From contig NZ_JAESDH010000001.1 in the NCBI RefSeq assembly GCF_019249295.1, forward strand, positions 1-64,000: a DNA stretch of 64,000 bases, written 5' to 3'. Positions 9,539 through 18,817 of this stretch are shown one piece after another. Source of the stretch: Alteromonas antoniana. GTDB taxonomy: Bacteria; Pseudomonadota; Gammaproteobacteria; Enterobacterales; Alteromonadaceae. The position numbers and the translations under genes are program-made. Numbering within the stretch: the first letter of the stretch is position 1; each line of letters opens with the position of its first letter. Below the pieces are notes generated by a model that saw nothing but the letters and a program-made list of their open reading frames with translations, did no database searches and was not told the DNA's origin.

Positions 9539-9881
9539 AACCTATTTCCTTTAAGTGTTTCGTCTGATATTTGCAGTGTATCGGACCCCTTACCAATTGC
9601 CCAGCGCAATTAAAAGCAGAGCGCTTCTCTCAACAACGGTATGATTTTAGTACGCTTACCTGGTGTACAACGCCTGTGGCAGCTCTGCTTGTGCCTGGCA
9701 GGGACTATCCTGTTACGTACTAAACACCGTTAGGGCCTTCGAATTACCTGCGCGATATCAATAACCTGCCCGAATAAAGCAAACCCGACCCCGCACTGAA
9801 GCAATGCAGGCTGGTTTCTGCGAGAATTTTCTATATACTTTGCACTCTTTTTGTGGTCTGTAAGGCAAAGGTTAGAGGTTA
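9539..9881. other. Divergent intergenic region before the yibN-like gene
   Basis: 343 bp without a convincing ORF. A probable -10 TATACT with AT-rich flanks lies around 9834-9839, upstream of the rhodanese gene; its -35 is weak. No gpmI remnant is recognisable. Confidence 0.45.
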
Positions 9882-10307
9882 ATGGATCAGCTTATCGAGT
9901 TTGCAAGCAACAATATGCTGCTTGCCGGGATCTGGGCAGCATTGGTAGCAATGCTGATATTCAGCTACATCTCAGCGTGGACATCGCCGGTTAAGGAAGT
10001 GAACACACATGAGGCCACCCTGCTTATTAATAAACAGGATGCAATCGTACTGGATACGCGCCCTCAGAAAGATTATAAAGCCGGTCATATTTTAAGTGCC
10101 CGCCAGTTAAAGCCCGAAGAGATCCGGGAGAAAGATTTCAAGAAGCTTGAAAAAAATAAAGACAAACCCATTATTGTTGTCTGTGCAATGGGCAACAGTG
10201 CCCGCGGTATCGCATCATCAATGGCAAAAGCCGGATTCAGCGAAGTCTGCGTACTGAAGGGTGGCATGAACGCATGGCAAAGTGCCAGCCTGCCGGTTTC
10301 TAAATAG
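9882..10307 (+). CDS. yibN: Membrane-anchored rhodanese-like protein (YibN)
   Basis: A 141-aa protein with one N-terminal transmembrane helix (11-31) and a cytoplasmic rhodanese domain. C101 in VVCAMGNSAR is the sulfur-accepting cysteine; the DTRPQKDYKAGHI and LKGGMNAWQ motifs are also typical. It begins the conserved operon yibN-grxC-secB-gpsA. The natural sulfur donor and acceptor are unknown. Confidence 0.9.
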   Translation: MDQLIEFASNNMLLAGIWAALVAMLIFSYISAWTSPVKEVNTHEATLLINKQDAIVLDTRPQKDYKAGHILSARQLKPEEIREKDFKKLEKNKDKPIIVVCAMGNSARGIASSMAKAGFSEVCVLKGGMNAWQSASLPVSK

Positions 10308-10318
10308 GGGTAACGTCA

Positions 10319-10576
10319 ATGAGCAAAGTTGAAATCTACACCAAAGGACATTGTCCTTACTGTCATCACGCAAAAGCGTTACTGACACAAAAAGGCGTAT
10401 CATTTCAGGAGTATGCAATTGACGTTCAGCCTGAATTACGCGACGAAATGATTCAGCGAGCCAACGGCGGATGGACCGTTCCTCAGATTTTCATTGATGA
10501 CCAACACGTTGGTGGATGTGACGATCTGGTTGCGCTGGAACAACAACAAGAACTCGATGCAATGCTTACCCGGTAA
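10319..10576 (+). CDS. grxC: Glutaredoxin 3
   Basis: An 85-aa dithiol glutaredoxin with active site C12-P-Y-C15 and the glutathione-binding TVP (cis-proline) and GGCDD motifs. It uses glutathione to reduce disulfides in the cytoplasm. It starts 11 bp after yibN, with AGGGGTAACGTCA upstream of the ATG. Confidence 0.95.
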   Translation: MSKVEIYTKGHCPYCHHAKALLTQKGVSFQEYAIDVQPELRDEMIQRANGGWTVPQIFIDDQHVGGCDDLVALEQQQELDAMLTR

Positions 10577-10625
10577 GCGGTCACTCTGACCTTAATGCAT
10601 CAATACAACATGATTAGGAAGTAAC

Positions 10626-11138
10626 ATGGCTGACGAAAATCAAACCAACAATGACGCCGCTGCTGGCCAACAAGCCCAGGCTCCACAATTTAATATCCAG
10701 CGTATCTATACAAAAGACATCTCTTTTGAATCGCCAAATGCGCCTGCTATTTTCACGAAAGAGTGGAAGCCGGAAATCAAACTGGATCTGGATACCAGCA
10801 CAAACAAAATTGAAGAAAACGTATACGAAGTGGTTCTGTCTGTGACAGTCACTGCGTCTATGGGTGAAGAGACAGGCTTTTTGTGTGAAGTACAGCAAGC
10901 CGGTATTTTCCATGTTGGCGAAATGCCAGAGCAAAACAAAGCGCACACGCTTGGCTCTTTCTGCCCCAACATGCTGTTCCCCTATGCACGTGAAACTATC
11001 TCCAGCCTGGTTAACCGTGGAACATTCCCTCCGCTGAACCTGGCACCGGTTAACTTCGACGCGATCTTTGCGGCTTATGTACAAAAGCGTGCACAGCAAG
11101 CCAAAGAGAACGGTGAAGCACCGAAAATGGACGCGTAA
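10626..11138 (+). CDS. secB: Protein-export chaperone SecB
   Basis: A 170-aa tetrameric chaperone that keeps preproteins unfolded and delivers them to SecA. The conserved blocks [23 protein letters not shown] N-terminus, [16 protein letters not shown] and [10 protein letters not shown] are all present. An N-terminal acidic, glutamine-rich extension and a charged tail flank the core. It is third in the yibN operon. Confidence 0.97.
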   Translation: MADENQTNNDAAAGQQAQAPQFNIQRIYTKDISFESPNAPAIFTKEWKPEIKLDLDTSTNKIEENVYEVVLSVTVTASMGEETGFLCEVQQAGIFHVGEMPEQNKAHTLGSFCPNMLFPYARETISSLVNRGTFPPLNLAPVNFDAIFAAYVQKRAQQAKENGEAPKMDA

Positions 11139-11142
11139 TCAC

Positions 11143-12156
11143 GTGTCTGTGAAATCGGAATCGGTTTCGGTATTAGGGGCGGGGTCTTATGGCACCGCCC
11201 TTGCTTTTTGTCTGGCCCGAAATAATGTGCCCACCCTGTTGTGGGGACGCGACGCTGAGCATATTGAAGCGCTGGCGAGCGAACGTGAAAATGCCCGGTA
11301 TTTACCGGGAGCGACGTTCCCTGACGCGCTGAAGCCAGAAGCCGATCTTGAAAAGGTGGTAACGGCGAGTCGTGACATTCTGGTAGTTGTTCCAAGCCAT
11401 GCGTTTAAAAGCATGCTGGAAACTATTAAGCCGATGCTGAGCGAAGGCCAACGTATCATTTGGGCAACGAAGGGCCTTGAGCCCGGAACTGGCCGTTTCC
11501 TTCGTGACGTTGCCGTAGATGTGCTGGGTGAGGGATTTCCGCTCGCAGTCCTTTCCGGCCCAACCTTCGCGAAAGAAATGGCAGCCGGTCTGCCTACTGC
11601 AATTTCGTTATCCTCAGCAGATGACACCTTGGTATCTGACTTTGCCGCTAAGTTGCATTGTGCCAAGTCGTTCAGAGTGTATACCAATCCCGACATTATC
11701 GGTGTTCAGCTTGGTGGCGCAGTTAAAAACGTGATTGCCATTGGTGCAGGCCTCGCTGACGGACTTGGTTTCGGCGCCAATGCCCGTACCGCGTTGATTA
11801 CCCGTGGGTTAGCTGAGCTTAGCCGCCTGGGCGTGAAACTTGGCGCACAGCCAGAGACGTTTATGGGGATGGCAGGATTAGGCGATCTGGTGCTGACCTG
11901 TACCGACAATCAGTCGCGGAACCGGCGCTTTGGTCTGGCCCTGGGTCAGGGCAAAAGTGTCGAGCAGGCAATTACCGATATTGGTCAGGTTGTTGAGGGA
12001 TACCGCAACACGGATGAAGTGCATATTCTGGCAACCAAAATGGGCGTAGAAATGCCGATTTGTGAGCAAATCTATGAAGTCCTGTATAACGGCCGCTCTC
12101 CCAAAGAAGCGGCACTTGCCCTTCTCGGACGAGATCTGAAAAGCGAAACGGCGTAA
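11143..12156 (+). CDS. gpsA: Glycerol-3-phosphate dehydrogenase [NAD(P)+]
   Basis: A 337-aa cytoplasmic enzyme that reduces dihydroxyacetone phosphate to sn-glycerol-3-phosphate for phospholipid synthesis. The nucleotide-binding GAGSYG is at 12-17; GPTFAKE, the [13 protein letters not shown] active-site block and [11 protein letters not shown] are all intact. The start is GTG at 11143, 4 bp after the secB stop; a GTG at 11149 is possible. A longer frame from 11068 overlaps secB and is not needed. Confidence 0.96.
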   Translation: MSVKSESVSVLGAGSYGTALAFCLARNNVPTLLWGRDAEHIEALASERENARYLPGATFPDALKPEADLEKVVTASRDILVVVPSHAFKSMLETIKPMLSEGQRIIWATKGLEPGTGRFLRDVAVDVLGEGFPLAVLSGPTFAKEMAAGLPTAISLSSADDTLVSDFAAKLHCAKSFRVYTNPDIIGVQLGGAVKNVIAIGAGLADGLGFGANARTALITRGLAELSRLGVKLGAQPETFMGMAGLGDLVLTCTDNQSRNRRFGLALGQGKSVEQAITDIGQVVEGYRNTDEVHILATKMGVEMPICEQIYEVLYNGRSPKEAALALLGRDLKSETA

Positions 12157-12171
12157 GCTGAGTAATAAGAA

Positions 12172-12198
12172 CAAGCGCAGAGTCTGTTTCTGCGCTTG
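12172..12198. terminator. Bidirectional terminator between gpsA and the glxA-like gene
   Basis: A perfect 10-bp stem CAAGCGCAGA/TCTGCGCTTG with a 7-nt loop between two convergent genes. The minus-strand side is followed by TTCTTATT, the plus side by a weaker CCTTAT. Confidence 0.7.
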
Positions 12199-12200
12199 CC

Positions 12201-13157
12201 TTATGCTTTGGAGAATCGCTCCCGGTAGTCTGATGGCGACAGTGAAAAGCGCCGGTAAAACGCACGTCGAAACGCATCGGCACTGCGGTAGCCGCAGGCC
12301 TCTGAGATCCGGCCTAATGACCACGGCTTCTCTACCAGTAGCTGCCTGGCATAATCCAGCCTGAGAGTTTCAATATATCTGGCCGGTGTTTCCCCCATCT
12401 GACGAATAAACTGGCGATAAAAATTTCTCTCACTCATTGCACAGTGTGCGGCAAGTTCACCGACATTCAGTTCCTTTTGCAGATTATCCAGTACGAAGCT
12501 GCTCAGTGACGCAAAGCCGGTATTGGCTTTCTGCTGAAAGCGCAACGGCTCAGAAAACTGCGCCTGATCGCCCGCCCGCCGGTAATGCACAACTAAAAAG
12601 CGCGCTACTTTCGTCGCGACCTCTGCACCAAGATCGTTCTCAATCAGTCGCAGCGCCAAATCAATGCCCGAAGTAATGCCAGCAGACGTCGCAATATCCC
12701 CGTTATCAATATAAAGCTCGTCCGGATGCACATGAATGCCGGCATAATCTGCCGCAAGGTCACCGACAAACTGCCAGTGCGTTGTCGCGTGCAGACCATC
12801 AAGAAGCCCGGCTTCAGCAAGCAGAAAAGCGCCGGTACAAATGCTGGCCATCCGTCTCACCTGCGGCTTAATTTGCTTGAGTCCGAGGCAAAGTACTCGC
12901 TGCACGTCAGGTGACCGGGAGCCAGCACCGCCCGGTATAATAAGTGTATCCAGCGACGTCAGGTCTGCCAGTACATAATCTGCCTGCATCGCCAGTCCGG
13001 ACTCACTGCGGTAACTGCCCGCGCTGTCGCCTATAAACAGCAACTCGTAAGGTGAGGTCGTAATTTCACTGACAGAAAAAAAGGCTTCCATGGGGCCAAC
13101 CAAGTCCTGCGCATTCATTTGATCGAACAACAGAAAGCCAATTTTTCGTTTTATCAC
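12201..13157 (-). CDS. GlxA-family transcriptional regulator (DJ-1/PfpI plus AraC HTH)
   Basis: A 318-aa protein with an N-terminal DJ-1/PfpI (class I amidotransferase-like) domain and a C-terminal AraC/XylS helix-turn-helix pair (about 215-315, with RISEACGYRS and FSLSPSDYRERF). The nucleophile-elbow cysteine is C107 in ICTGAFLLAEAG. The family senses small molecules through the DJ-1 fold; known members control nitrogen compounds such as choline, carnitine or arginine, but the ligand here is unknown. The neighbouring exported DJ-1 paralogue starts 3 bp upstream on the same strand. Confidence 0.9.
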   Translation of the reverse strand: MIKRKIGFLLFDQMNAQDLVGPMEAFFSVSEITTSPYELLFIGDSAGSYRSESGLAMQADYVLADLTSLDTLIIPGGAGSRSPDVQRVLCLGLKQIKPQVRRMASICTGAFLLAEAGLLDGLHATTHWQFVGDLAADYAGIHVHPDELYIDNGDIATSAGITSGIDLALRLIENDLGAEVATKVARFLVVHYRRAGDQAQFSEPLRFQQKANTGFASLSSFVLDNLQKELNVGELAAHCAMSERNFYRQFIRQMGETPARYIETLRLDYARQLLVEKPWSLGRISEACGYRSADAFRRAFYRRFSLSPSDYRERFSKA

Positions 13158-13160
13158 GGG

Positions 13161-14156
13161 TTACTCCACCGGGGTGTGATGCATTTCAAGCAGGATGGTG
13201 TAGGTATCAGGTGCCTCTTCGGGCACTACGGATACCTGATGCGTCCATTCCCTCATGGCATTGATACCTCGCCAGCGCATCATGCCGGGAGATGATTTGG
13301 TCACTGCTTCCCAGTCGTCATGCACTGCCATCGCGTCTTTATAGCGCTGCTGCAATTCTGCGGCCGATACCGGGGTTTTTGCCGTGTACGCGGTTTTCCA
13401 GTCTGCGGTATCACCAAATGAGTATAAACGCTCAAATCGGATCCCTTCTGGCCAGTCGTACTGGTTATCCGGAAAGTATTGATCTGCCATAACAGCGCGA
13501 ACGAAACCGCCGTCAGGGTCCCAGTCATACTCGATGTGCAATGCCACGGACCGCGCTTTTTCTTCACCCGACACTTCACTGACCAAATGAAGAGAGGCGT
13601 CGATACCGGATGACAGTCCTGCAGAAGTGATCACTTTCCCGTTATCGACAAACCGCTTTTCCCGTAACACGGTAATTGCCGGATAATTTTTTTCAAACGC
13701 GTCCATGGCACCGTGAAACGTTGTCGCAGATTTATTATCTAACAGTCCAGATTCAGCAAGAATATGTGAGCCGGTACACACAGACAATATGTACTTGTTT
13801 TGGTTTTGCATCGCCTGCAACCAGTGCTGCACTTCTTTGTCCGCCATGACCTCATGGGTATCGCCACCGGGAACCAGAATGGCGTCGGCCTGAGGCATGG
13901 TTTTGAAAGAATAGCGGGGGGTCACGCTAAGACCCATTGCGGTGGTAATCGACTCACCTGATTCGGAGACGGTGAACACGTCGTAATCGGCCTGACCGAA
14001 TACTTCGTATGGGGCTGCAAAATCAATTATCTGCACCTCATCGAACATTAGAATGGCAACCGTAAACGGTTTTTCTTCTGCGTAAGTAAACGGCGCAAGC
14101 AGAAGCAGTACAGCGGCCAGCCAGAAGCGGGATGTCACGTGATTTATTATAGTCAT
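13161..14156 (-). CDS. Exported DJ-1/PfpI family protein
   Basis: A 331-aa protein with a signal peptide (RFWLAAVLLLLAPFTYA) followed by a DJ-1/PfpI domain: ILMFDEVQIIDFAAPYEVF, ILVPGGDTHEV and the nucleophile elbow SVCTGSHILAESGLLD. The C-terminal third (from about 215) carries no helix-turn-helix and has no assignment I can support. It shares its elbow and surrounding order with the adjacent GlxA-like regulator, so the two are paralogues, one periplasmic and one cytoplasmic. The ATG at 14156 puts the signal peptide at the N-terminus; an upstream frame to 14207 is less likely. Confidence 0.82.
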   Translation of the reverse strand: MTIINHVTSRFWLAAVLLLLAPFTYAEEKPFTVAILMFDEVQIIDFAAPYEVFGQADYDVFTVSESGESITTAMGLSVTPRYSFKTMPQADAILVPGGDTHEVMADKEVQHWLQAMQNQNKYILSVCTGSHILAESGLLDNKSATTFHGAMDAFEKNYPAITVLREKRFVDNGKVITSAGLSSGIDASLHLVSEVSGEEKARSVALHIEYDWDPDGGFVRAVMADQYFPDNQYDWPEGIRFERLYSFGDTADWKTAYTAKTPVSAAELQQRYKDAMAVHDDWEAVTKSSPGMMRWRGINAMREWTHQVSVVPEEAPDTYTILLEMHHTPVE

Positions 14157-14318
14157 TTGTGGGTGTCCAGTTGGTGTTTTCACGCATAGAGTGTACGCAA
14201 AACCCACCCTGGCATAATGACACAGATCAGACTATTTATGCCACCTCAAAGAACCGTCTTCCAAAATCTCATAGGGTTTCGCACCACCTTGCAGACAAAG
14301 CGGAAGCAGCAAGGGCGC

Positions 14319-14783
14319 TTAACGCGCCCCGTCATACCCGAGCTGACGCCAGCTTTCATACACAAACACCGACACGGCATTAGAAAGATTCATACTGCGG
14401 CTGTCCGGAAGCATAGGGATCCTGACTCGCTGCGCTGGCGGCAGTGCGTCAATAACATCATTCGGCAATCCCCGGGTTTCCGGACCAAACAACAGCGCAT
14501 CGCCTTTTTTGTACTGAATATCAGAATGAAAGGCCTTTCCCTTAGTCGTGCACGCGAACACTCTTGCAGGTTTCTCGTTTTGCAGATAGTCCTCTAAGGA
14601 CGCATGGCGCTTCACATCAGCAAACTCATGATAGTCAAGACCAGCGCGACGCACCCGCTTGTCGTCCCAGTCAAAGCCAAGGGGTTCAATCAGATGAAGA
14701 TGAAATCCGGTATTCGCGCAAAGGCGGATGATATTACCGGTATTCGGGGGAATTTCTGGCTGATAGAGGACGATATCCAGCAT
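14319..14783 (-). CDS. trmL: tRNA (cytidine(34)-2'-O)-methyltransferase TrmL
   Basis: A 154-aa SPOUT-class enzyme that methylates the wobble ribose of tRNA-Leu isoacceptors. The start [17 protein letters not shown] matches the family exactly, so the ATG at 14783 is used although the frame is open to 14876. The SAM-binding trefoil-knot motifs FGPETRGLP and [13 protein letters not shown] are present. The length is close to that of the E. coli enzyme (157 aa). Confidence 0.96.
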   Translation of the reverse strand: MLDIVLYQPEIPPNTGNIIRLCANTGFHLHLIEPLGFDWDDKRVRRAGLDYHEFADVKRHASLEDYLQNEKPARVFACTTKGKAFHSDIQYKKGDALLFGPETRGLPNDVIDALPPAQRVRIPMLPDSRSMNLSNAVSVFVYESWRQLGYDGAR

Positions 14784-15437
14784 GGCAAGGGCTCTTACTA
14801 TTTCGATGCCGCCAAGGATAGTGTGTTGTGATCTTGCTGGCAATAGAACGCTGAGCGCAGCGAGCCCTTCGAACACGCTGATAAGTTGAAAATCGGCTGG
14901 TAAAAACGCATTTGTGCCGCATTAGCTCAGACGAATGACGCTACGCTTGTGCATCCGTGTATTGCAACGTTGCGCTGTCAGCGCGGTCACCTTGCAACGC
15001 ACTTGCGCCTTTACGCTACCGGCTAACGCGGACCTTATCAGGTTCTGAAGCCGGCTGCGCGGTAGATGAGGCTGCAACGCTGGTCGTGGCAATAGGCGTG
15101 ACGTTGTCCGGTAAGGGTGATGCAGACACAAATAAACCATAAGCATCATACAATGATTGATCACCGGTTCGCGCCTGCAGTGGCATTGTTAATAAGGTTA
15201 AGACATTCATAATACATCCTGAAAAAGTCAGCACATCGAAAACATGCTCTGTGACAGCGTATTCCGCAAATGCGCTGACATTTAACGGAACTCTGAGTAT
15301 CGCTTTTTACATAGGATGCAGTTCCCATACCTGCTTTACAGCAGATATGGGGAGGGGAACAGTAAATTCTGCCCGGGCTTACATATCAATAAGTTATCTG
15401 AACCTCAGGCAAGCAGGCACGATAGTCATGCCGATAT
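14784..15437. other. Intergenic region trmL - lysophospholipase
   Basis: About 650 bp with no large gene. Apart from the tentative small ORF at 15016-15210 I see no RNA gene, repeat or mobile-element remnant. Confidence 0.4.
15016..15210 (-). CDS. Tentative small hypothetical protein
   Basis: A 64-aa frame starting at an ATG with a well-placed Shine-Dalgarno (AGGA, 6 nt upstream). The product begins with a weak hydrophobic stretch (MNVLTLLTMPLQA) and continues as a serine-, alanine- and proline-rich tail ending DKVRVSR. I do not recognise it. It could be a small secreted protein or a chance frame. Confidence 0.3.
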   Translation of the reverse strand: MNVLTLLTMPLQARTGDQSLYDAYGLFVSASPLPDNVTPIATTSVAASSTAQPASEPDKVRVSR

Positions 15438-16421
15438 TTATGCGTCGTCAGAAGCCTGACTCTGTAAGAATGACATGGCCCGTTGCAACACCGGAGTGCG
15501 TAATGCATCTGATTCGGTGAAAAGCTCATGGTAACCGCCACTGACAATATCCACGGTGGCATTGGGCATAGAGGCAGCGACGCGTCGCTGGCGTTTGTTA
15601 TCGATAATTTTATCTTCGTCTGCACTGAACAACAGCACAGGCAGCAATACGTGCGCCGCCTGCTGCTCAATCGAGTCCATCGCGTCCTGCGCCGCGCGCA
15701 ACCACTCTGTCGTAACGCCGCCTAACTGGATACGTTTATCTTCATCATACAATTCGCGGAACAGGCGGTAACGCACCTCACTGTGGGTCAGTGTATTAAT
15801 GGCATAGGGATAGGCCACGTAAGGCGTCTGACCAAAGAAATAACCGGAATCTTTCTTTCGCAGACGATTTAAAGTCAGGCCGGCAGAAATCAGAGTATTG
15901 GCCAGCCAGTCCGGTAACGCAGGCTTCACACCAAACATTGGGGAAGCCAGCACTGCGCGCTCAAATACCTCCGGCGCTTTTAACAGCGTCAGCGTGCCAA
16001 TCGCCCCACCCATAGAGTGGCAAAGCAAAGTCAGGGGACCCTTGCTGTTTGGCCTGACAATATCGTCAACAAAGGTCAGCAGGTCTGTCACATAGTCGTC
16101 GAAGCTGTGCACGAAGCCGTGTTGCGGATCATGGGTCATTCTTCCCGACAGCCCCTGGCCTCTGTGGTCCGGGATAAAAACGGCAAAGCCGTTGTGCCAC
16201 AGGTCGTAAATCAGTTCTTTATATTTAAGTAACGATTCAATGCGTCCCGAGCTGATAACCACTGTGGTATGCGCGTTTTCCGGTACGCACCAGGCATAAT
16301 GCACCGTGACGCCGCCTTCCCCGGTAAACTCTCCCGTTGTGACCTGAGTCTGCCAAAACGGATTTATCGTTGTTGCCAGCTTCTCTACCAGCTCTGATTC
16401 AGTGGTTAATATCCAGTCCAT
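15438..16421 (-). CDS. pldB: Lysophospholipase-like alpha/beta hydrolase
   Basis: A 327-aa serine hydrolase resembling lysophospholipase L2. The triad is visible: nucleophile S136 in CHSMGG, acid D268/D270 in SADEDKIID, and H298 in GGYHELF. The substrate region between them is rich in aromatic residues. It begins one base after the sensor-kinase gene, so it is probably co-transcribed with cpxRA. Substrate specificity is inferred from family only. Confidence 0.82.
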   Translation of the reverse strand: MDWILTTESELVEKLATTINPFWQTQVTTGEFTGEGGVTVHYAWCVPENAHTTVVISSGRIESLLKYKELIYDLWHNGFAVFIPDHRGQGLSGRMTHDPQHGFVHSFDDYVTDLLTFVDDIVRPNSKGPLTLLCHSMGGAIGTLTLLKAPEVFERAVLASPMFGVKPALPDWLANTLISAGLTLNRLRKKDSGYFFGQTPYVAYPYAINTLTHSEVRYRLFRELYDEDKRIQLGGVTTEWLRAAQDAMDSIEQQAAHVLLPVLLFSADEDKIIDNKRQRRVAASMPNATVDIVSGGYHELFTESDALRTPVLQRAMSFLQSQASDDA

Positions 16422-16422
16422 A

Positions 16423-17784
16423 CTACTTTGAGTCCAATGGAAAACGAAAAGTCACGCACAATCCTCCCCCCTCTCGGGGCCGGGCCTGTACGCTGCCATC
16501 ATGCATATGTGCAGCGGCTTTTGCAATTGCGAGTCCGAGTCCAACGCCACCGGATGCACGGTCTCTTGCCTGCGTGGTTCGATAAAACGGCGTAAAAATC
16601 TGTTCACATTCCTCCGCCGTCAGTCCCGACCCGTCATCACAAACGGCAATCTCCCAGTAAGTGTTTTTCACGGAAACGGTAACATCAACGCAGTGGCTGG
16701 CATAATGAATGGCATTTCTGAGAACATTTTCTATGGCCCGGCGAGCCATTTCCTTATCAACATTCACGGTTTGCGACGGTATCTGAGCAACGTTTACCTG
16801 CTTATTGATATTTTCTGCCTCAAACCTGGCGTCACTACACAACGCGTTTAATAACGCATCTAACGTTACAGGCTCACGCTCGGTTTTGTGACTTTCCGCC
16901 CGGGTGAGGTGCAGCAGTTGCCCAATTAGTTCATCCATACGTTCGGATTCACGTTCTATACGGGTGAGCGTGTCACTGTCGATATTCTGTTGCCAGGCTA
17001 ACCCTAAGGCCATCTGCAAACGGGCCAGCGGCGAGCGCAACTCGTGAGAGATATCAGCAAGCAGGCGCTGCTGTGCAACCCACATTTTCTCCAGGTGTGC
17101 CGCCATCTGATTAAAATCACGACTAAGCTGGCCAATTTCATCCTGACGTTTGCTGGCATCGTCGATTCTCACGTGCCAGTTACCTTCAGCCAGTTGCCGG
17201 GCACAGCGCTGCACCTGTAACACCGGTCTCACGAGGTGACGGGCAAATAAATAGGAGAGCAGCATAGTGATTACCAGAGCCACTACAACTATGGAAAACA
17301 GCAACGTGCTGTTGTCTGCGTCCCGATTCGGTCGCACCACAAATAATGCAATTTCTTTCCCATCGTAAGTCAGACGTTGCGGCCCCACTATCCGGCTGCC
17401 GCGATTAACCAGCGCAATGGGCGCTTGCTGAGAGACTAACCGGCGGATCCGCAACTGTTCTTTCGGCCGCAACCTGGGCCCACTACCCTGAATCACAGTA
17501 TTGGACTGGCGCTCGACCGCCACCAGCATCGTTCTTTCCTGCCTGCTGATTCGCTCCAGGGCAAACCGGAGCGGCGGCATTCGGCGCGCGGTTTTCAGCC
17601 TTTCAGCCGCATTTTCCAGTACCGCAATCTCTTTCTCTTCCGGGGTACTGACTTCAACATTGTCAATAAACGTACGCCCAATCCATACCGCGACTACTGC
17701 TGCTATCAAAAACGTTGCCCAGAACCACAGGAAAACACGTCCGACAACGCGGCGGGCAGGGTTAAAAAATGAATATCTGGTCAC
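16423..17784 (-). CDS. cpxA: Envelope-stress sensor histidine kinase CpxA
   Basis: A 453-aa inner-membrane kinase: TM1 about 17-40, a periplasmic sensor domain 41-160, TM2 about 161-182, a HAMP domain (to about 235), the H-box LADISHELRSP with phospho-acceptor H247, and an ATPase domain with ENVLRNAIHYAS (N-box), DDGSGL and GGVGLGLAIAK. Overlap of 4 bp with the cpxR-like gene, and a divergent CpxP-like gene, support the Cpx assignment. Confidence 0.9.
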   Translation of the reverse strand: MTRYSFFNPARRVVGRVFLWFWATFLIAAVVAVWIGRTFIDNVEVSTPEEKEIAVLENAAERLKTARRMPPLRFALERISRQERTMLVAVERQSNTVIQGSGPRLRPKEQLRIRRLVSQQAPIALVNRGSRIVGPQRLTYDGKEIALFVVRPNRDADNSTLLFSIVVVALVITMLLSYLFARHLVRPVLQVQRCARQLAEGNWHVRIDDASKRQDEIGQLSRDFNQMAAHLEKMWVAQQRLLADISHELRSPLARLQMALGLAWQQNIDSDTLTRIERESERMDELIGQLLHLTRAESHKTEREPVTLDALLNALCSDARFEAENINKQVNVAQIPSQTVNVDKEMARRAIENVLRNAIHYASHCVDVTVSVKNTYWEIAVCDDGSGLTAEECEQIFTPFYRTTQARDRASGGVGLGLAIAKAAAHMHDGSVQARPREGGGLCVTFRFPLDSK

Positions 17785-18488
17785 GATGATACCTTCATCA
17801 GATACCCGGCGCCCCGGATCGTGCGAATTTTCTCATCGGATGCAATAACGGCGATTTTCTTGCGAAGGTTACTTACATGCATATCAATACTGCGATCGAA
17901 TGCCATTAGCTTCTTCCCCAGCGCCTTCAGACTGATATCTTCTTTGGTCACCAGATTTCCCGCCTGCAACATCAACAGTCGCAGTACAGAAAACTCCGTC
18001 GCGGTCAGTGTGATGGGAACATGGTTTACCTCAACAGCCTGACGACTGTTGCTAAGCAAAATGCCGTTAACGATAATATCCTGTTGATGTTGCGCTGCCG
18101 TCGTGAATTCCTGGCGTCTGAATATCGCTTTGATTCTTGCAGCGAGCTCGCGGTGATTAAAGGGCTTGGGTAAGTAATCATCGGCACCCAGCTCCAGACC
18201 AAGAATGCGGTCATAGTCATCCCCTCTTGCTGTTAGCATCAGAACCGGCGTGCTATGGCTCACCCGAAGCTGCTTTAACACATCGAAACCGTCCATCTGC
18301 GGCATCATCACATCCAGCAGCACCAGATCATAATGCGACCCCGTCGTCGCTTCGGCCAGTCCCTTTGCGCTGTCGTTCCTCACCGCTACATCATATCCCA
18401 TGCCCTGAAGGTAAGCCTGCAGCATCTGGGTAAGTTCCTCGTCATCATCGATAATAAGTATGGACTGATTCACTTCCTCTACACCCAT
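17781..18488 (-). CDS. cpxR: Response regulator CpxR
   Basis: A 235-aa OmpR/PhoB-class regulator. The receiver domain has the acidic pocket DDDEE (14-18), phospho-acceptor D59 in LLDVMMP and the KPF lysine; the winged helix lies at about 130-232 with RKKIAVI and IRTIRGAGYL. GGAAC precedes the ATG. It overlaps cpxA by 4 bp. It likely activates the divergent cpxP-like gene through the CpxR box at 18719-18734. Confidence 0.92.
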   Translation of the reverse strand: MGVEEVNQSILIIDDDEELTQMLQAYLQGMGYDVAVRNDSAKGLAEATTGSHYDLVLLDVMMPQMDGFDVLKQLRVSHSTPVLMLTARGDDYDRILGLELGADDYLPKPFNHRELAARIKAIFRRQEFTTAAQHQQDIIVNGILLSNSRQAVEVNHVPITLTATEFSVLRLLMLQAGNLVTKEDISLKALGKKLMAFDRSIDMHVSNLRKKIAVIASDEKIRTIRGAGYLMKVSS

Positions 18489-18817
18489 TTTTGTTCCGTA
18501 CCGGGGACGTTAACTTTGCTCATTTACAGACTCATTGCTTTGGAGATTGTTCACGACATTATTCAACCAGAGTGCGTTTTCCCTTTGCATCACAGCATCA
18601 GGGAAGAATCGAATTAATCTGTGCTAGCGCAGGAATACAACCCGATAGCTACAGACTTGCTCGCTTCACCTATAGAATACGCCGTCGTGCATCATTAAGA
18701 CAAAACTCTTAAGACGTCTTTACACAAGCTTTACATAACCCTGACCCTTCTTTGCATTGACCTGGCGTAAGCTCTTCATCGTGTTGAGTTGTTCAACACC
18801 ATTACAGGAGACGAACA
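18489..18817. other. Divergent regulatory region cpxR / cpxP-like
   Basis: 329 bp between divergent genes. It contains a CpxR box (18719-18734); the rest shows no ORF or RNA gene I can support. Confidence 0.5.
18719..18734 (-). promoter_or_regulatory. CpxR box
   Basis: TTTAC-N6-TTTAC on the plus strand, which is GTAAA-N6-GTAAA on the other strand. The known CpxR site is GTAAA repeated with a spacer of about 5 (4-8) bases. It sits 84 bp upstream of the cpxP-like start codon. Confidence 0.7.

Noticed and set aside
18489-18817. Small plus-strand ORFs between cpxR and the cpxP-like gene
   Set aside because: They overlap the regulatory region and cpxR, and show no coding features.
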